Below, in pieces: positions 7,206 through 15,794 of a stretch of 64,000 bases of DNA. The stretch covers positions 1 to 64,000 of the forward strand of contig JAKQTP010000123.1 in assembly GCA_029563035.1 (NCBI GenBank), read 5' to 3'. The DNA is from an archaeon (lineage in GTDB: Archaea; Iainarchaeota; Iainarchaeia; CSSED10-239). Below the pieces are notes generated by a model, which had not been told where the DNA came from, searched no databases, and saw only the letters and a program-made list of their open reading frames with translations. How positions within the stretch are numbered: position 1 is the first letter of the stretch; each line of letters begins with the position of its first letter. Both the position numbers and the translations under genes were made by a program.

Positions 7206-9557
7206 TTAATTGCATACCGAAAATCCACAAGATGGACAGCATATACAGCCTTCTTTGTAAGCTAGTTTATTACCGCAAGAAGGGCATTTACCTGCTTCTT
7301 GTCCATCTTCTATGTATTTCTTAAGAGTTCTTGCTAATACTTTTGCAAGATGCGTAATATCGCCTTCACTTTTATTTAGAGTTTCAACTACATATTGAAT
7401 GGGAGCACCATGCCTTAATCCCATTGAAATAGTTCTAGCAAAAGCATCATTTTCTTTATTAGCAAAGGTCTTACAAATATTACTTACTATAATTTCACCA
7501 TCATATTCGAATGAATAATGTCTTGATTTTTGTTTTATAATAAACCCTTCAGTTATATTTTTTGGTATAGTAACATCTTCAGAAGATCCAGCAAAAATCT
7601 CATATGGTTTATTCTCCAAAAGACCAACAAATACAACCCAAGCTTTTCCTTGATACATTACTTTGTATACATCACATGGGAGTTTCTTAGGTCTTTTGGG
7701 TGCATGTCTTTCTACAATTTTATCTCCATTCCCATTTAAAGAAGTATTATGAACAAGTATTCCTTCTCTACACCCATCTCTATAAATAGTAACTCCTATT
7801 ATTCCTCTTTTGTGTGCTTCTATAAATACTTCTGCAACTTCTTCTTTTGTAGCAGTAGAAGGTAAATTCACTGTTTTTGAAACTGAAAGTGCAGTTTGAT
7901 TACACGCAGCTTCTAGTATATCTAAATGTTCTATTGGTGTTAAGTCACCTGCAGTAACGAATATTTTTCTTATTTCTTCAGGTATATCTTTACATTTTTG
8001 GCAGGATCCTTGATTTTCAGTAATTTCTTTAAGAATCTTTTCTTTTGTTTGTTTATCAAAAGTTTCATCTAGATATTTTTCAAAGATAGGATCTGTAATA
8101 TATACAACTTCATATTCTCTATTAAGTTTTTCAATTTTTCTAGCATATGATAAAGCAAATACTGGTTCAATACCACCAGAGACATTAGCTATAAAACTAA
8201 TACTTCCGGTAGGTGCAATTGAAGTAGTAGCTGAATTTCTAACACCATATTCTTTAATCTCTTTTTTTAATTCTTCAATATTAATATCTCTACAATTTTT
8301 TGTGAAAAATCTTTCATTAGCTTTCATATATAAATCTATATTTATTGCTTCATATCCTCCAATAGAAGCTTTATTAGAAATAAACTGCCATTTCGAATCC
8401 TTAGATAGCTGATATTCTCGATATTCCTTAGCTAATTTTACTGATTCTTGCATAGACCGTAAAGTAAGATATCGTATAACATCCTCAGTAAATTGTTTTG
8501 CTTTTTCTGAGTTATAAGGAATATCCTTAAGATATAGAGCATGAGCTAGACCCATTATACCTATACCTATTGCTCGTACTTTTAGTGTAGTTTCTAGTAT
8601 TTTTCTGAGAGGATAATTATTAACATCTAGCGTATTATTTATAAATCTTGTTGCATGTACTATTGTTTCTTCAAATCGTTCCCAATTAAATCTTTTTCCA
8701 TCTAACATTTTTACTAGATTAATAGATCCTAGAGCACAGGAGGTATAAGGTATATTTGTATATTCTGAACACGGGTTCATAATAACATTCGTATTAAGAT
8801 GAGTAACTGTACATCTATCAAATGCTATAGTTTCATTAAAAATACCAGGTTCTGCACATTTCCATGCTTGAGAAATAATAAGATCCCAAAGTTGTTTTAC
8901 AGACACCTTGTTTCCTTTAATATCTTCTAAATCTTTATATGAATTATCTTTAAATTTAACTTTATGAATACTTTCGGGATCTTTTTCTAATTTTTCATAA
9001 AAACTAGAAGGTATCATGATAGATAAATTTAACCTATTTATTTTAGATAAAGTATCTTTTAACTTAATAAATTCTAATATATCTGGATGCTCAATAGAAA
9101 GTAATCCAGCACCTGCGCCTCTTCGTTTACCACCTTGGCGAATACTATCAAGCATAGAATTAAAATTTTCAATAAATGCTAAAGGTCCGCTTGATTTTGC
9201 ATCCAAAGTTTTAATAATTTCTTGTGACGAACGTAATGTAGAAAAGTTTAGCCCAATTCCTCCCCCACTTTTAGTTACTATAGCACATTCTTTTAATGCA
9301 TCGAATATACCTTCAATAGAATCTTCAATATTCATGGGAAAGCAGGAACTTAATGTTCCGGATCTTTTATCAGTACCACCATTCATAAGTGTAGGTGTAG
9401 ATGGAATAAACCACATATCCTTTATATACGATTCTATGGGTGGATAGATTGTACTAACTCTTTTTGAAATATCTTCCCAAGAACTTTCACCATCAACAAA
9501 GTATCTATCTTGAAGTAGCTTCAAAATTGCATCATTCATTAATATCTCCGAAAACAA
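7206..9557 (-). CDS. nrdJ: Adenosylcobalamin-dependent (class II) ribonucleotide reductase
   Basis: This 783-residue enzyme reduces ribonucleotides to deoxyribonucleotides for phage DNA synthesis using a B12-derived radical. Visible marks are PSTPTLMNGGT near residue 52, the first redox cysteine C72 in SSCFP, the radical site N-P-C-S-E at 261-265 (C263, E265), the partner cysteine C274 in SCALGSINL, the phosphate-binding TSIAPTGS, a TSCPD-like region around 600-730, and a four-cysteine zinc ribbon at the C-terminus (CPSCG...CCPSCGFSVC). The monomeric single-gene form fits a phage. No adjacent nrdB, nrdG or thioredoxin is present in the window. A GGAG site precedes the ATG. Confidence 0.95.
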   Translation of the reverse strand: MFSEILMNDAILKLLQDRYFVDGESSWEDISKRVSTIYPPIESYIKDMWFIPSTPTLMNGGTDKRSGTLSSCFPMNIEDSIEGIFDALKECAIVTKSGGGIGLNFSTLRSSQEIIKTLDAKSSGPLAFIENFNSMLDSIRQGGKRRGAGAGLLSIEHPDILEFIKLKDTLSKINRLNLSIMIPSSFYEKLEKDPESIHKVKFKDNSYKDLEDIKGNKVSVKQLWDLIISQAWKCAEPGIFNETIAFDRCTVTHLNTNVIMNPCSEYTNIPYTSCALGSINLVKMLDGKRFNWERFEETIVHATRFINNTLDVNNYPLRKILETTLKVRAIGIGIMGLAHALYLKDIPYNSEKAKQFTEDVIRYLTLRSMQESVKLAKEYREYQLSKDSKWQFISNKASIGGYEAINIDLYMKANERFFTKNCRDINIEELKKEIKEYGVRNSATTSIAPTGSISFIANVSGGIEPVFALSYARKIEKLNREYEVVYITDPIFEKYLDETFDKQTKEKILKEITENQGSCQKCKDIPEEIRKIFVTAGDLTPIEHLDILEAACNQTALSVSKTVNLPSTATKEEVAEVFIEAHKRGIIGVTIYRDGCREGILVHNTSLNGNGDKIVERHAPKRPKKLPCDVYKVMYQGKAWVVFVGLLENKPYEIFAGSSEDVTIPKNITEGFIIKQKSRHYSFEYDGEIIVSNICKTFANKENDAFARTISMGLRHGAPIQYVVETLNKSEGDITHLAKVLARTLKKYIEDGQEAGKCPSCGNKLAYKEGCICCPSCGFSVCN

Positions 9558-9628
9558 GTTAAATTATGTAAAGAAATCATAAGTAGGTTGGAGTTTCATT
9601 TCATTTGGTATTCTTTATAATATATAAA

Positions 9629-9657
9629 ACTAACTTTATTCTAGAAATAAAGTTAGT
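9629..9657 (-). terminator. Hairpin terminator after the 9653 gene
   Basis: A 12-bp inverted repeat (ACTAACTTTATT / AATAAAGTTAGT) with a 5-nt loop overlaps the stop codon of the gene ending at 9653 and is followed on the minus strand by TTTTATATA. It separates that gene from the ribonucleotide reductase unit, whose promoter should lie between this hairpin and 9557. Confidence 0.75.
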
Positions 9658-10000
9658 GTATAATATTATTTTCTTTATCTTGAAGAATTACAGATTCAAA
9701 TATAGGATCTTTTAAATACTGCGTTTTAATGATTTTATTCGATTTATCTATTAAAGAACATTTTAATTCTTCATTTTCGCTGTAACTAAGAATGAGTTTA
9801 TATTGTTCAAATTCATCTGCTTCTACTGTTACTAATCCCACTCTAGTTATATTTTTAAGTTTTTTAACTTGAGATTTAATCTGGCGTATAGACATATTGT
9901 CTATTCTTAGTTCTAAAATTTCTGGTTCTTCATGATAAATTTCCAGAAAAGAATAATTTATAGACAAAGCTCTATTAATCAAATTCTGATGATAGCTCAT
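9653..10000 (-). CDS. Hypothetical protein, 115 residues
   Basis: A soluble-looking mixed alpha/beta protein with no cysteine cluster or membrane segment. The pattern LELRIDNMSIRQIKSQVKKL suggests a beta-alpha unit. I do not recognise the family. It is the last gene before a terminator and follows the lysis-like cassette in the same direction, so it may be co-transcribed with it. Confidence 0.5.
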   Translation of the reverse strand: MSYHQNLINRALSINYSFLEIYHEEPEILELRIDNMSIRQIKSQVKKLKNITRVGLVTVEADEFEQYKLILSYSENEELKCSLIDKSNKIIKTQYLKDPIFESVILQDKENNIIH

Positions 10001-10050
10001 ATTCGATATCTTAAAATATAATAATTAAATTAAATTTCAACAACTAGTAA

Positions 10051-10665
10051 CTAGAATCTATAGTTAAGCATTAAATCTATTCCAGCTGCATAAGCAGTTT
10101 TATCAAAAGCACCATAACCACTAACAGCACCGCCGAGACCAAATGCACCCCAGAAATGGGTATAACTTACTTTACCACCAATAAGAGGCATGAATCTATG
10201 TCCTGTATTATCATATACAAATAATACTGAAGGACCAAATCCTATATTATGAGATTTTGTAGGACAATTGAAATCTATATTAAAAAAAGCTGTAGTAATT
10301 TTGCAAGTATCCTTTGCTATAACTTTAAGTTTCTTTTCAGTTTCCATAGTAACTGCAATATCTATAACTTTTCCACAAACTGAATTTTTCTCAACAGGTT
10401 TATAAATAGTAGTATGTGGTATGGGTTTTCCGGGTGTTATATCTGGTTTACCTTCTGGTTCACAAGTTTTAGTTCCTATTATGTATAATCCTAAACCTAC
10501 ACCGCCATGAGTAATTAATAATATAGCAACAATAATAAGAGCTTTTTTCCATGTAGCCATTGTTTTCACCTTTTCCCAAAAAGTATTAAAAAATGTAGGA
10601 AGAGTTGTTATGAAAAATACTTTTACTTTTTCAAGAAATGCTAGTAATTTAGGTAAATCTGCCAT
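10051..10665 (-). CDS. Inner-membrane-anchored protein with beta-rich C-terminus, lysis-cassette member
   Basis: A 204-residue protein. Residues 1-40 are amphipathic and basic, and residues 41-64 form a membrane anchor. A Pro-rich linker follows (GKPDITPGKPIPH), then about 110 residues of alternating polar/apolar, Gly- and aromatic-rich sequence that ends in LMLNYRF. A terminal Phe after such strands recalls the sorting signal of outer-membrane beta-barrels. A strong AAAGGAG site precedes the ATG. Its position after a holin-like and a peptidase gene invites comparison with spanins, which bridge the two membranes, but no coiled coil or lipobox is seen. The function is unproven. Confidence 0.5.
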   Translation of the reverse strand: MADLPKLLAFLEKVKVFFITTLPTFFNTFWEKVKTMATWKKALIIVAILLITHGGVGLGLYIIGTKTCEPEGKPDITPGKPIPHTTIYKPVEKNSVCGKVIDIAVTMETEKKLKVIAKDTCKITTAFFNIDFNCPTKSHNIGFGPSVLFVYDNTGHRFMPLIGGKVSYTHFWGAFGLGGAVSGYGAFDKTAYAAGIDLMLNYRF

Positions 10666-10684
10666 AAAATAACTCCTTTAAAAT

Positions 10685-10981
10685 CTATTTTGGATTATTT
10701 TTCCTATCGTCATTATAAAGTTTTAGCCAGATAGCGATATAAGCTAAAAGAGCTACAAACATAGTATCTGTAATTTTATTTCCCCAAGTAGGGTTAAAAA
10801 GTCTTCCAAACCAAGTTATAATTAATAAGATCATCAGGATTGTGACCCAAACATATACTGGTTGTATTTCACCTGTTTCGTCGCTTCCTATAAAAGAAAA
10901 TAGAAATTTACGTATAAAAAATATACAAGAAAGTAAAAATCTACCTATAGCAGAGAAAATATCGTTTATTTTATTTAACAT
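10685..10981 (-). CDS. Two-helix membrane protein, holin candidate
   Basis: A 98-residue protein with a hydrophobic N-terminal segment (residues 14-33), a second membrane segment at about 46-62 (VWVTILMILLIITWFG), a third weaker one at about 72-87 (MFVALLAYIAIWLKLY), and a charged tail NDDRKNNPK. Small size, several membrane segments, a charged C-terminus and position between a peptidoglycan-hydrolase-like gene and a membrane-bridging candidate are what one expects of a holin. No holin family is recognised by sequence. Confidence 0.5.
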   Translation of the reverse strand: MLNKINDIFSAIGRFLLSCIFFIRKFLFSFIGSDETGEIQPVYVWVTILMILLIITWFGRLFNPTWGNKITDTMFVALLAYIAIWLKLYNDDRKNNPK

Positions 10982-10983
10982 AA

Positions 10984-11655
10984 TTATATCACCTTTTCTA
11001 GAAGAATTACCCTATAGAAACCGTACTCAAGATAAAATCGTGTCCCATAATGTTTATACGAACCATTTTTATCTGTATACCCAGAAAGTGCATTTCCATA
11101 AGGATCATTTACAATAAATTCTTTTAAACCTACTTTATTATATCCAACAAGACAATTCATATGTCCTTCTACTGAACTTACAGATTTAAAATTACCACCA
11201 ATAATTCCAGGTAACTTTTTGTATAGTAGCCAAGAACAAATTTCTTCATAGGTTAAATCTGTTTTAAAAACTGCTTTAAATCCTAAAGGATTCATTAAAT
11301 AATTAAATACAAAGCATTCTATATCATAATAAATTCTTCTTTTAGGTGAATTTACTAAATTCCCTAAAGTAGAAGTATTACTTTTAATATATTCTGTTGT
11401 TTCTGATCCATTAATAAATTCAAAAATATAATCTTCTAATTGCATATCAGAAGAACATCCAATATCTTCTTTAGATTTTCCAATAGAAGTTAAACAGTAT
11501 TGAATACACATTGCATTGGAGGTATTAAAACAGGAACTTAGCGGAGCGTATTTATTATCTTCTTGAGGAAAACAAGGAATATCTTCTATTTGAAAAGCTT
11601 GTTCAGAAGCTATACTAATTGCATTATCTATTATTTCATCTATAGCTGACTTCAT
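10984..11655 (-). CDS. C39-like cysteine peptidase, possible endolysin
   Basis: A 223-residue protein with papain-like C39-type signatures. PQEDNKYAPLSSCFNTSNAM carries the probable oxyanion Gln and the nucleophile Cys. About 110 residues later come the His of GHMNCLVGYN and the Asp/Asn of NDPYG. Such peptidases occur as phage endolysins or as processing enzymes. There is no signal peptide, so export would need the holin-like neighbour 2 nt downstream. The ATG has a GGAG site, and a TATAAATA element lies 22 nt upstream. The catalytic reading is by motif only. Confidence 0.6.
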   Translation of the reverse strand: MKSAIDEIIDNAISIASEQAFQIEDIPCFPQEDNKYAPLSSCFNTSNAMCIQYCLTSIGKSKEDIGCSSDMQLEDYIFEFINGSETTEYIKSNTSTLGNLVNSPKRRIYYDIECFVFNYLMNPLGFKAVFKTDLTYEEICSWLLYKKLPGIIGGNFKSVSSVEGHMNCLVGYNKVGLKEFIVNDPYGNALSGYTDKNGSYKHYGTRFYLEYGFYRVILLEKVI

Positions 11656-11676
11656 TTAATATCTCCATATTTCATA

Positions 11677-11684
11677 TATTTATA
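11677..11684 (-). promoter_or_regulatory. TATAAATA, candidate T4-type late promoter
   Basis: The minus strand reads TATAAATA, the consensus of T4 late promoters, 22 nt ahead of the C39-like peptidase start and just after the 11720 terminator. A late promoter would make sense for a lysis cassette. In DNA this AT-rich the octamer occurs often by chance, so the call depends mainly on position. Confidence 0.35.
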
Positions 11685-11719
11685 GAAATATAAGAAATTT
11701 AAGATAGATTTTAGGTGAT

Positions 11720-11754
11720 AAAAATAGGATGTTGCTATTGAACATCCTATTTTT
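11720..11754 (-). terminator. Terminator at the end of the tail/glycan super-operon
   Basis: A 14-bp perfect stem (AAAAATAGGATGTT / AACATCCTATTTTT) with a 7-nt loop is followed on the minus strand by a T run. It lies 25 nt after the stop codon at 11779 and closes the long minus-strand gene series that carries the tail module and glycan island. Its near symmetry could let it act on both strands. Confidence 0.85.
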
Positions 11755-11778
11755 ATATATTACTGGTCTTAAACTACA

Positions 11779-12462
11779 TTATTCTTGTATCGATTTTTCT
11801 ATCTTTTCTTTATTGAGTTCGTATACCTTTCTTCTAACGAAATCTCCTACACTTCCTATAAAGTCTTTTTGTCCGATATGCCCCAATGAAATATTGATAT
11901 CTACCATTACTTGACCGCCCAGATCTCTCCATTTTTTACATAGTAAATGATCTTCACTATAAAGTTCCCCATCTATTATACCAATATCGAATACCATTTT
12001 ACCAATTCCTTTTGGACCTTGATAAAAAGGAGCATCTTCATACAGCTTTTTAATTGCTTCTTTAGAAAAACACATAAAAGCTGCACCAATACCTTTTACA
12101 GGAATTACTTCTTCTTGACCATTAAAGTCATGATCACCTACATTAATAGCAAAAATTTCTTCTTCTGTTTTCTTTCTTCCAGCAACAGCAATAATTTGAT
12201 GTTCACTATTTAGAAGTTTAACAAAATCTTCTGGATTCCAATACATATCGTCGTCTATAAAAAATAATTTATCAACATTATTTTCATATGCAATCTTAAA
12301 CAAATCATTTCTTGCAAGTTGCACAAGAGATTCACCGCAGAGAAAACAATGATGAACTTCAATTCCTATTTTTCTACAAAATTCTTTAGTATTGATTAAG
12401 CTATCTACATATTTAGTATGCAGATTCCAGGTATGACAAGGTGTTCCAATAAGTACTTTCAT
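11779..12462 (-). CDS. GT-A fold glycosyltransferase
   Basis: A 227-residue glycosyltransferase-like protein. The N-terminus MKVLIGTPCHTW opens a Rossmann-like fold. The metal/nucleotide-sugar site is FFIDDDMYW near residue 90, and a late HIG near residue 205 fits the second metal-binding position of such enzymes. It shares general features with family 2 enzymes rather than a close match to the others here. It is the last gene of the operon, directly after the tail fibre gene, so fibre or receptor glycosylation is a reasonable guess. Confidence 0.75.
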   Translation of the reverse strand: MKVLIGTPCHTWNLHTKYVDSLINTKEFCRKIGIEVHHCFLCGESLVQLARNDLFKIAYENNVDKLFFIDDDMYWNPEDFVKLLNSEHQIIAVAGRKKTEEEIFAINVGDHDFNGQEEVIPVKGIGAAFMCFSKEAIKKLYEDAPFYQGPKGIGKMVFDIGIIDGELYSEDHLLCKKWRDLGGQVMVDINISLGHIGQKDFIGSVGDFVRRKVYELNKEKIEKSIQE

Positions 12463-12494
12463 TTAATTCATTTATCCTTTATATTTAAAATATT

Positions 12495-15400
12495 CTACCA
12501 CCAACGATATGGTTTAGATAATGTAAAATTTAATCTATATGTTCTTAATTTATCATTTTGACCATCAACAAAAGCAACATCTGTTCCATTCAAAGAACAA
12601 AGAGCTGGTGCACCTATTGTACCAGAAATAGCTAATTCATTACCAACTGTTGTCCATGTAGTTCCGTTAAATCTATATGTTCTTAATTTGTCGTTTCCAC
12701 TACCAACAAAAGCAACATCTGTTCCATTCAAAGAACAAAGAGCTGGTGCACCTATTGTACCAGAAATAGCTAATTCGTTACCAACTGTTGTCCATGTGGT
12801 TCCGTTAAATCTATATGTTCTTAATTTATCATTTTGACCATCAACAAAAGCAACATCTGTTCCATTCAAAGAACAAAGAGCTGGTGCAACTACAATACCA
12901 GAAATAGCTAATTCATTACCTACTAACTCCCAAAATGTCCAATTAACCTTACCTACTTCCAAACCACCTGCAATAGAAACATTATGGCCTACTTTTAAAT
13001 CTCCATTAATAGTAACATTTTGATTTGCAGAAACACTATTAAAGGTACCTACTATAAGAGACCTGGAAAGATCACCTGCCTCTGAACCTGTATTTTGGTT
13101 GTGAATAAATAACATCTCAGATGCTGTATTATAATATCCTGCATAATATCCCAGAGCTACGTTTCTTTGCGCACTCTGACTACTATAAAGAGAATAAGAT
13201 CCTATCGCAGTATTATAATTACCAGTTGTGTGTGAATATAGAGATACATACCCTACAGCAGTATTTAAATCACCCTCATTATGCAATCCTAGTGCACTAG
13301 ATCCTATTGCTACATTATATCTATCTGTACTACCATTATATGCTAAGCGTTCTAGGGCATTAGATCCTATTGCTACATTATGCGAACCATATGTGTTGTA
13401 ATGCAATGCAGAATTCCCAATTGCAACATTAAATCTGCCTGAATAATTACTACGCATTGCTCGATAACCCAAAGCAATGTTTTGGGTGGCATCACCACCG
13501 CAGTTTCTTAAGGCTTCGTCACCCATAGCAATATTATAAGATGCATTCTCACCTAGAGATATTGTAGAAGGACCAATAGCTATATTAGAATCCCCTGAAA
13601 TGTTTGCACCCAAAGCTTGAAATCCCATTGCAATATTATTGCTTCCAAAGGTGTTTGCCATTAAAGTACCGGCACCTAGACCTATATTTTTGTTACCAAA
13701 GGTATTAGCCGTTAGAGACGCAGGTCCTATTGCAATATTATGAATGCTAGATATATTAGAAATAAAAGACATTGGCCCAATAAAAATATTACTAAATATA
13801 CTTGTGGAAATATCTCCACGGTTTACGTATGCCTCTAAGTTACTTAATAATCCTTCTATTAAAGAAGATTGATAGAATAAATCGCTATTTCCTATAAGAA
13901 TACAAGAAAAATCGAATTGAGACCCCCTCGAAATAGAAATTTTAAATCTTGTAATACCGTCTGCTATTTCAGTATCTTTAAAAAGTAATGGTATAAAGAT
14001 ATTGCTAGCAAAAGTAGTTGTCGGTAGTTTAATAGTAGAACTACCATCTAATGTTCCACTACCTGGTGAAGTTTCATAATGTAACGTTAAATATACTGTA
14101 TCATCTACTGCAGGATACATTGTAGTAACTACTGGCCTACAAAGTATCCACACAAAATCATTCTCTTTAGTAAACATATATGCAGTTAAATCTACACTAT
14201 TTGTAACTGTTACATAAGAATATATACCACTACTTGTAATACCTGTACTAGTTATAGTATAACCTGTACTGGATATTGCTCCTGTGGTCGAATCTGTAAA
14301 GGATATTTTACCATCTGTAGGATATAGAGAAATAGTTGAATAATCTAACTGACGAGTTTCTTTTACTGGTTGTAAATATGTTCTGGCATCAATAACCCTA
14401 GCATCTACTAAGCTGGTTTCTCCTGATTGTAGGTAAAGGATCCATAAAGGAAGAATACCTGTACTTGTTACTCTTAGAACACTAGAAGTTTCTGCAGGAT
14501 CTCCTGTTCCTATTTCATATACTAATTCAGAATTATTTACTCCTATTAAATCACATCTATTTCCAGGATAGCTATAATAACAATCTACCGTTTCGTTCAT
14601 TATATTTCCGCCAACGATAGTTGTAACTTCGCCTGTGCTGGTATTTATAGTATAGTCTACACCCTCAATAAAAGCGTTACCGCTTGATTGTTCTATTAAG
14701 TGTACATTACTTACAGGTGAATAAGCTAGAGCAAATGTTACTGGTTGTGTATTTCCTACTATGTGTGTTTCTGGATTAGTTCTAGCTGTATAATTACCAA
14801 TATAAACTTGACCTTGTTCAACAATATTAAAATCTGTATTAGAATAGGTTATAACAGTAGCACCATTTACAATTGCTTTTCCCGTCTTAATTCTAATAGC
14901 TGTTCCGCTACTTGTTAATTCATAATCAAATTGTTCATAAACATTAGGTGCTACACCGGATAAATGCAGTTTATTCATATCTGGGTCTGATGCAGATATA
15001 CCTATCTGATAAGTATCCCAATCAGGTGATTGTTTAATATTTCTAATTTCTGTTCTTATTCTATTAAGTTCTTCTTCTAGGTTATCCGCTGTTCCATAAA
15101 ATTCGTCGTCTTCTGCCCCTGCAGGTATTTCTGATTCTACTACATCTATAGCAAAATACGTTACAGAACTCAAATCAACAGATAATAATGGATTACCAGA
15201 TCCTTGTGCAATAGTAGAACCTAAAAATACTAACTCTGCTTTTTGTGCGGCAGTCAAAGCATTATATTCTGCAACAGTATATACTACAATTTCTAAATCT
15301 TCTATCTTTCTGTTATAAATAAGTGTTCCGTCATATAAATCTACTGCTTTTTTCTCTCCTTCCACAATAGTTTCTGTTCTTCTATTATATGATCCATATA

Positions 15401-15725
15401 CATAAGAACACTTAGCATATACATTATTAACAGTTCCATAAGTAGTGTCTGATAATGCAATACTAGAAATATCAGAATTATATTCTATTAAAAGACCACT
15501 ATTTGTAATTACTAACCCAGTACCACTATTTTGCGTTACTTCTAAATATAGATTATTGGAAGGATCTACACGTAAAACAAAGTTTTTAATAATAGAAGAA
15601 GAAAGTTCACCAGATACTATACTTTTTAGTATTTTTAATACCTCTGTAGAAACATTATCTTGAAGATACTGGTAATCTTCACTATATAAATCTACTACTC
15701 TTCCTGGGAAGTATAATTGGTTCAT
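12495..15725 (-). CDS. Tail fibre protein with YadA-like beta-roll and C-terminal repeats
   Basis: A 1076-residue fibre or receptor-binding protein. Residues 1-200 look like a baseplate-attachment part. The middle is beta-rich and Thr/Ser-rich. Residues of about 645-865 form roughly ten repeats of about 22 residues with the signature NIAIG..AL (NVAIGNSAL, NTAVGYVSL), as in the left-handed beta-roll head of trimeric YadA-type adhesins. Residues of about 924-1062 hold three 46-residue repeats (NELAISGTIGAPALCSLNG) that look like blades of a beta-propeller or stacked sheets. It is placed after the gpI-like gene, with the glycan island in between, as a fibre gene should be. No chaperone domain is visible at the C-terminus. 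Confidence 0.85.
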   Translation of the reverse strand: MNQLYFPGRVVDLYSEDYQYLQDNVSTEVLKILKSIVSGELSSSIIKNFVLRVDPSNNLYLEVTQNSGTGLVITNSGLLIEYNSDISSIALSDTTYGTVNNVYAKCSYVYGSYNRRTETIVEGEKKAVDLYDGTLIYNRKIEDLEIVVYTVAEYNALTAAQKAELVFLGSTIAQGSGNPLLSVDLSSVTYFAIDVVESEIPAGAEDDEFYGTADNLEEELNRIRTEIRNIKQSPDWDTYQIGISASDPDMNKLHLSGVAPNVYEQFDYELTSSGTAIRIKTGKAIVNGATVITYSNTDFNIVEQGQVYIGNYTARTNPETHIVGNTQPVTFALAYSPVSNVHLIEQSSGNAFIEGVDYTINTSTGEVTTIVGGNIMNETVDCYYSYPGNRCDLIGVNNSELVYEIGTGDPAETSSVLRVTSTGILPLWILYLQSGETSLVDARVIDARTYLQPVKETRQLDYSTISLYPTDGKISFTDSTTGAISSTGYTITSTGITSSGIYSYVTVTNSVDLTAYMFTKENDFVWILCRPVVTTMYPAVDDTVYLTLHYETSPGSGTLDGSSTIKLPTTTFASNIFIPLLFKDTEIADGITRFKISISRGSQFDFSCILIGNSDLFYQSSLIEGLLSNLEAYVNRGDISTSIFSNIFIGPMSFISNISSIHNIAIGPASLTANTFGNKNIGLGAGTLMANTFGSNNIAMGFQALGANISGDSNIAIGPSTISLGENASYNIAMGDEALRNCGGDATQNIALGYRAMRSNYSGRFNVAIGNSALHYNTYGSHNVAIGSNALERLAYNGSTDRYNVAIGSSALGLHNEGDLNTAVGYVSLYSHTTGNYNTAIGSYSLYSSQSAQRNVALGYYAGYYNTASEMLFIHNQNTGSEAGDLSRSLIVGTFNSVSANQNVTINGDLKVGHNVSIAGGLEVGKVNWTFWELVGNELAISGIVVAPALCSLNGTDVAFVDGQNDKLRTYRFNGTTWTTVGNELAISGTIGAPALCSLNGTDVAFVGSGNDKLRTYRFNGTTWTTVGNELAISGTIGAPALCSLNGTDVAFVDGQNDKLRTYRLNFTLSKPYRWW
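12541..12954. repeat. Three tandem 138-bp direct repeats in the fibre gene
   Basis: Units start at 12541, 12679 and 12817, each 138 bp (46 codons). The outer two copies share an identical first part of about 70 bp that differs in the middle copy. The first and middle copies share the second part, from which the third has diverged. This mosaic suggests recent amplification with partial conversion. Confidence 0.9.
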
Positions 15726-15794
15726 TAGACAAAATCTCCATATATTCGTATTTTGTTAAAATAATAAGAAACAAATAGAGATTTTAAGTAATTA

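Noticed and set aside
9016..9447. Plus-strand open frame of 143 codons opposite the ribonucleotide reductase gene
   Set aside because: It is the mirror of a conserved enzyme, has no ribosome binding site and no recognisable content. The same holds for the other plus-strand frames opposite sheath, hub, spike, tape measure and glycosyltransferase genes.
12541..12954. Variable repeat of a diversity-generating retroelement in the fibre gene
   Set aside because: No reverse transcriptase, template repeat or adenine-biased changes are seen. The pattern fits simple tandem duplication.
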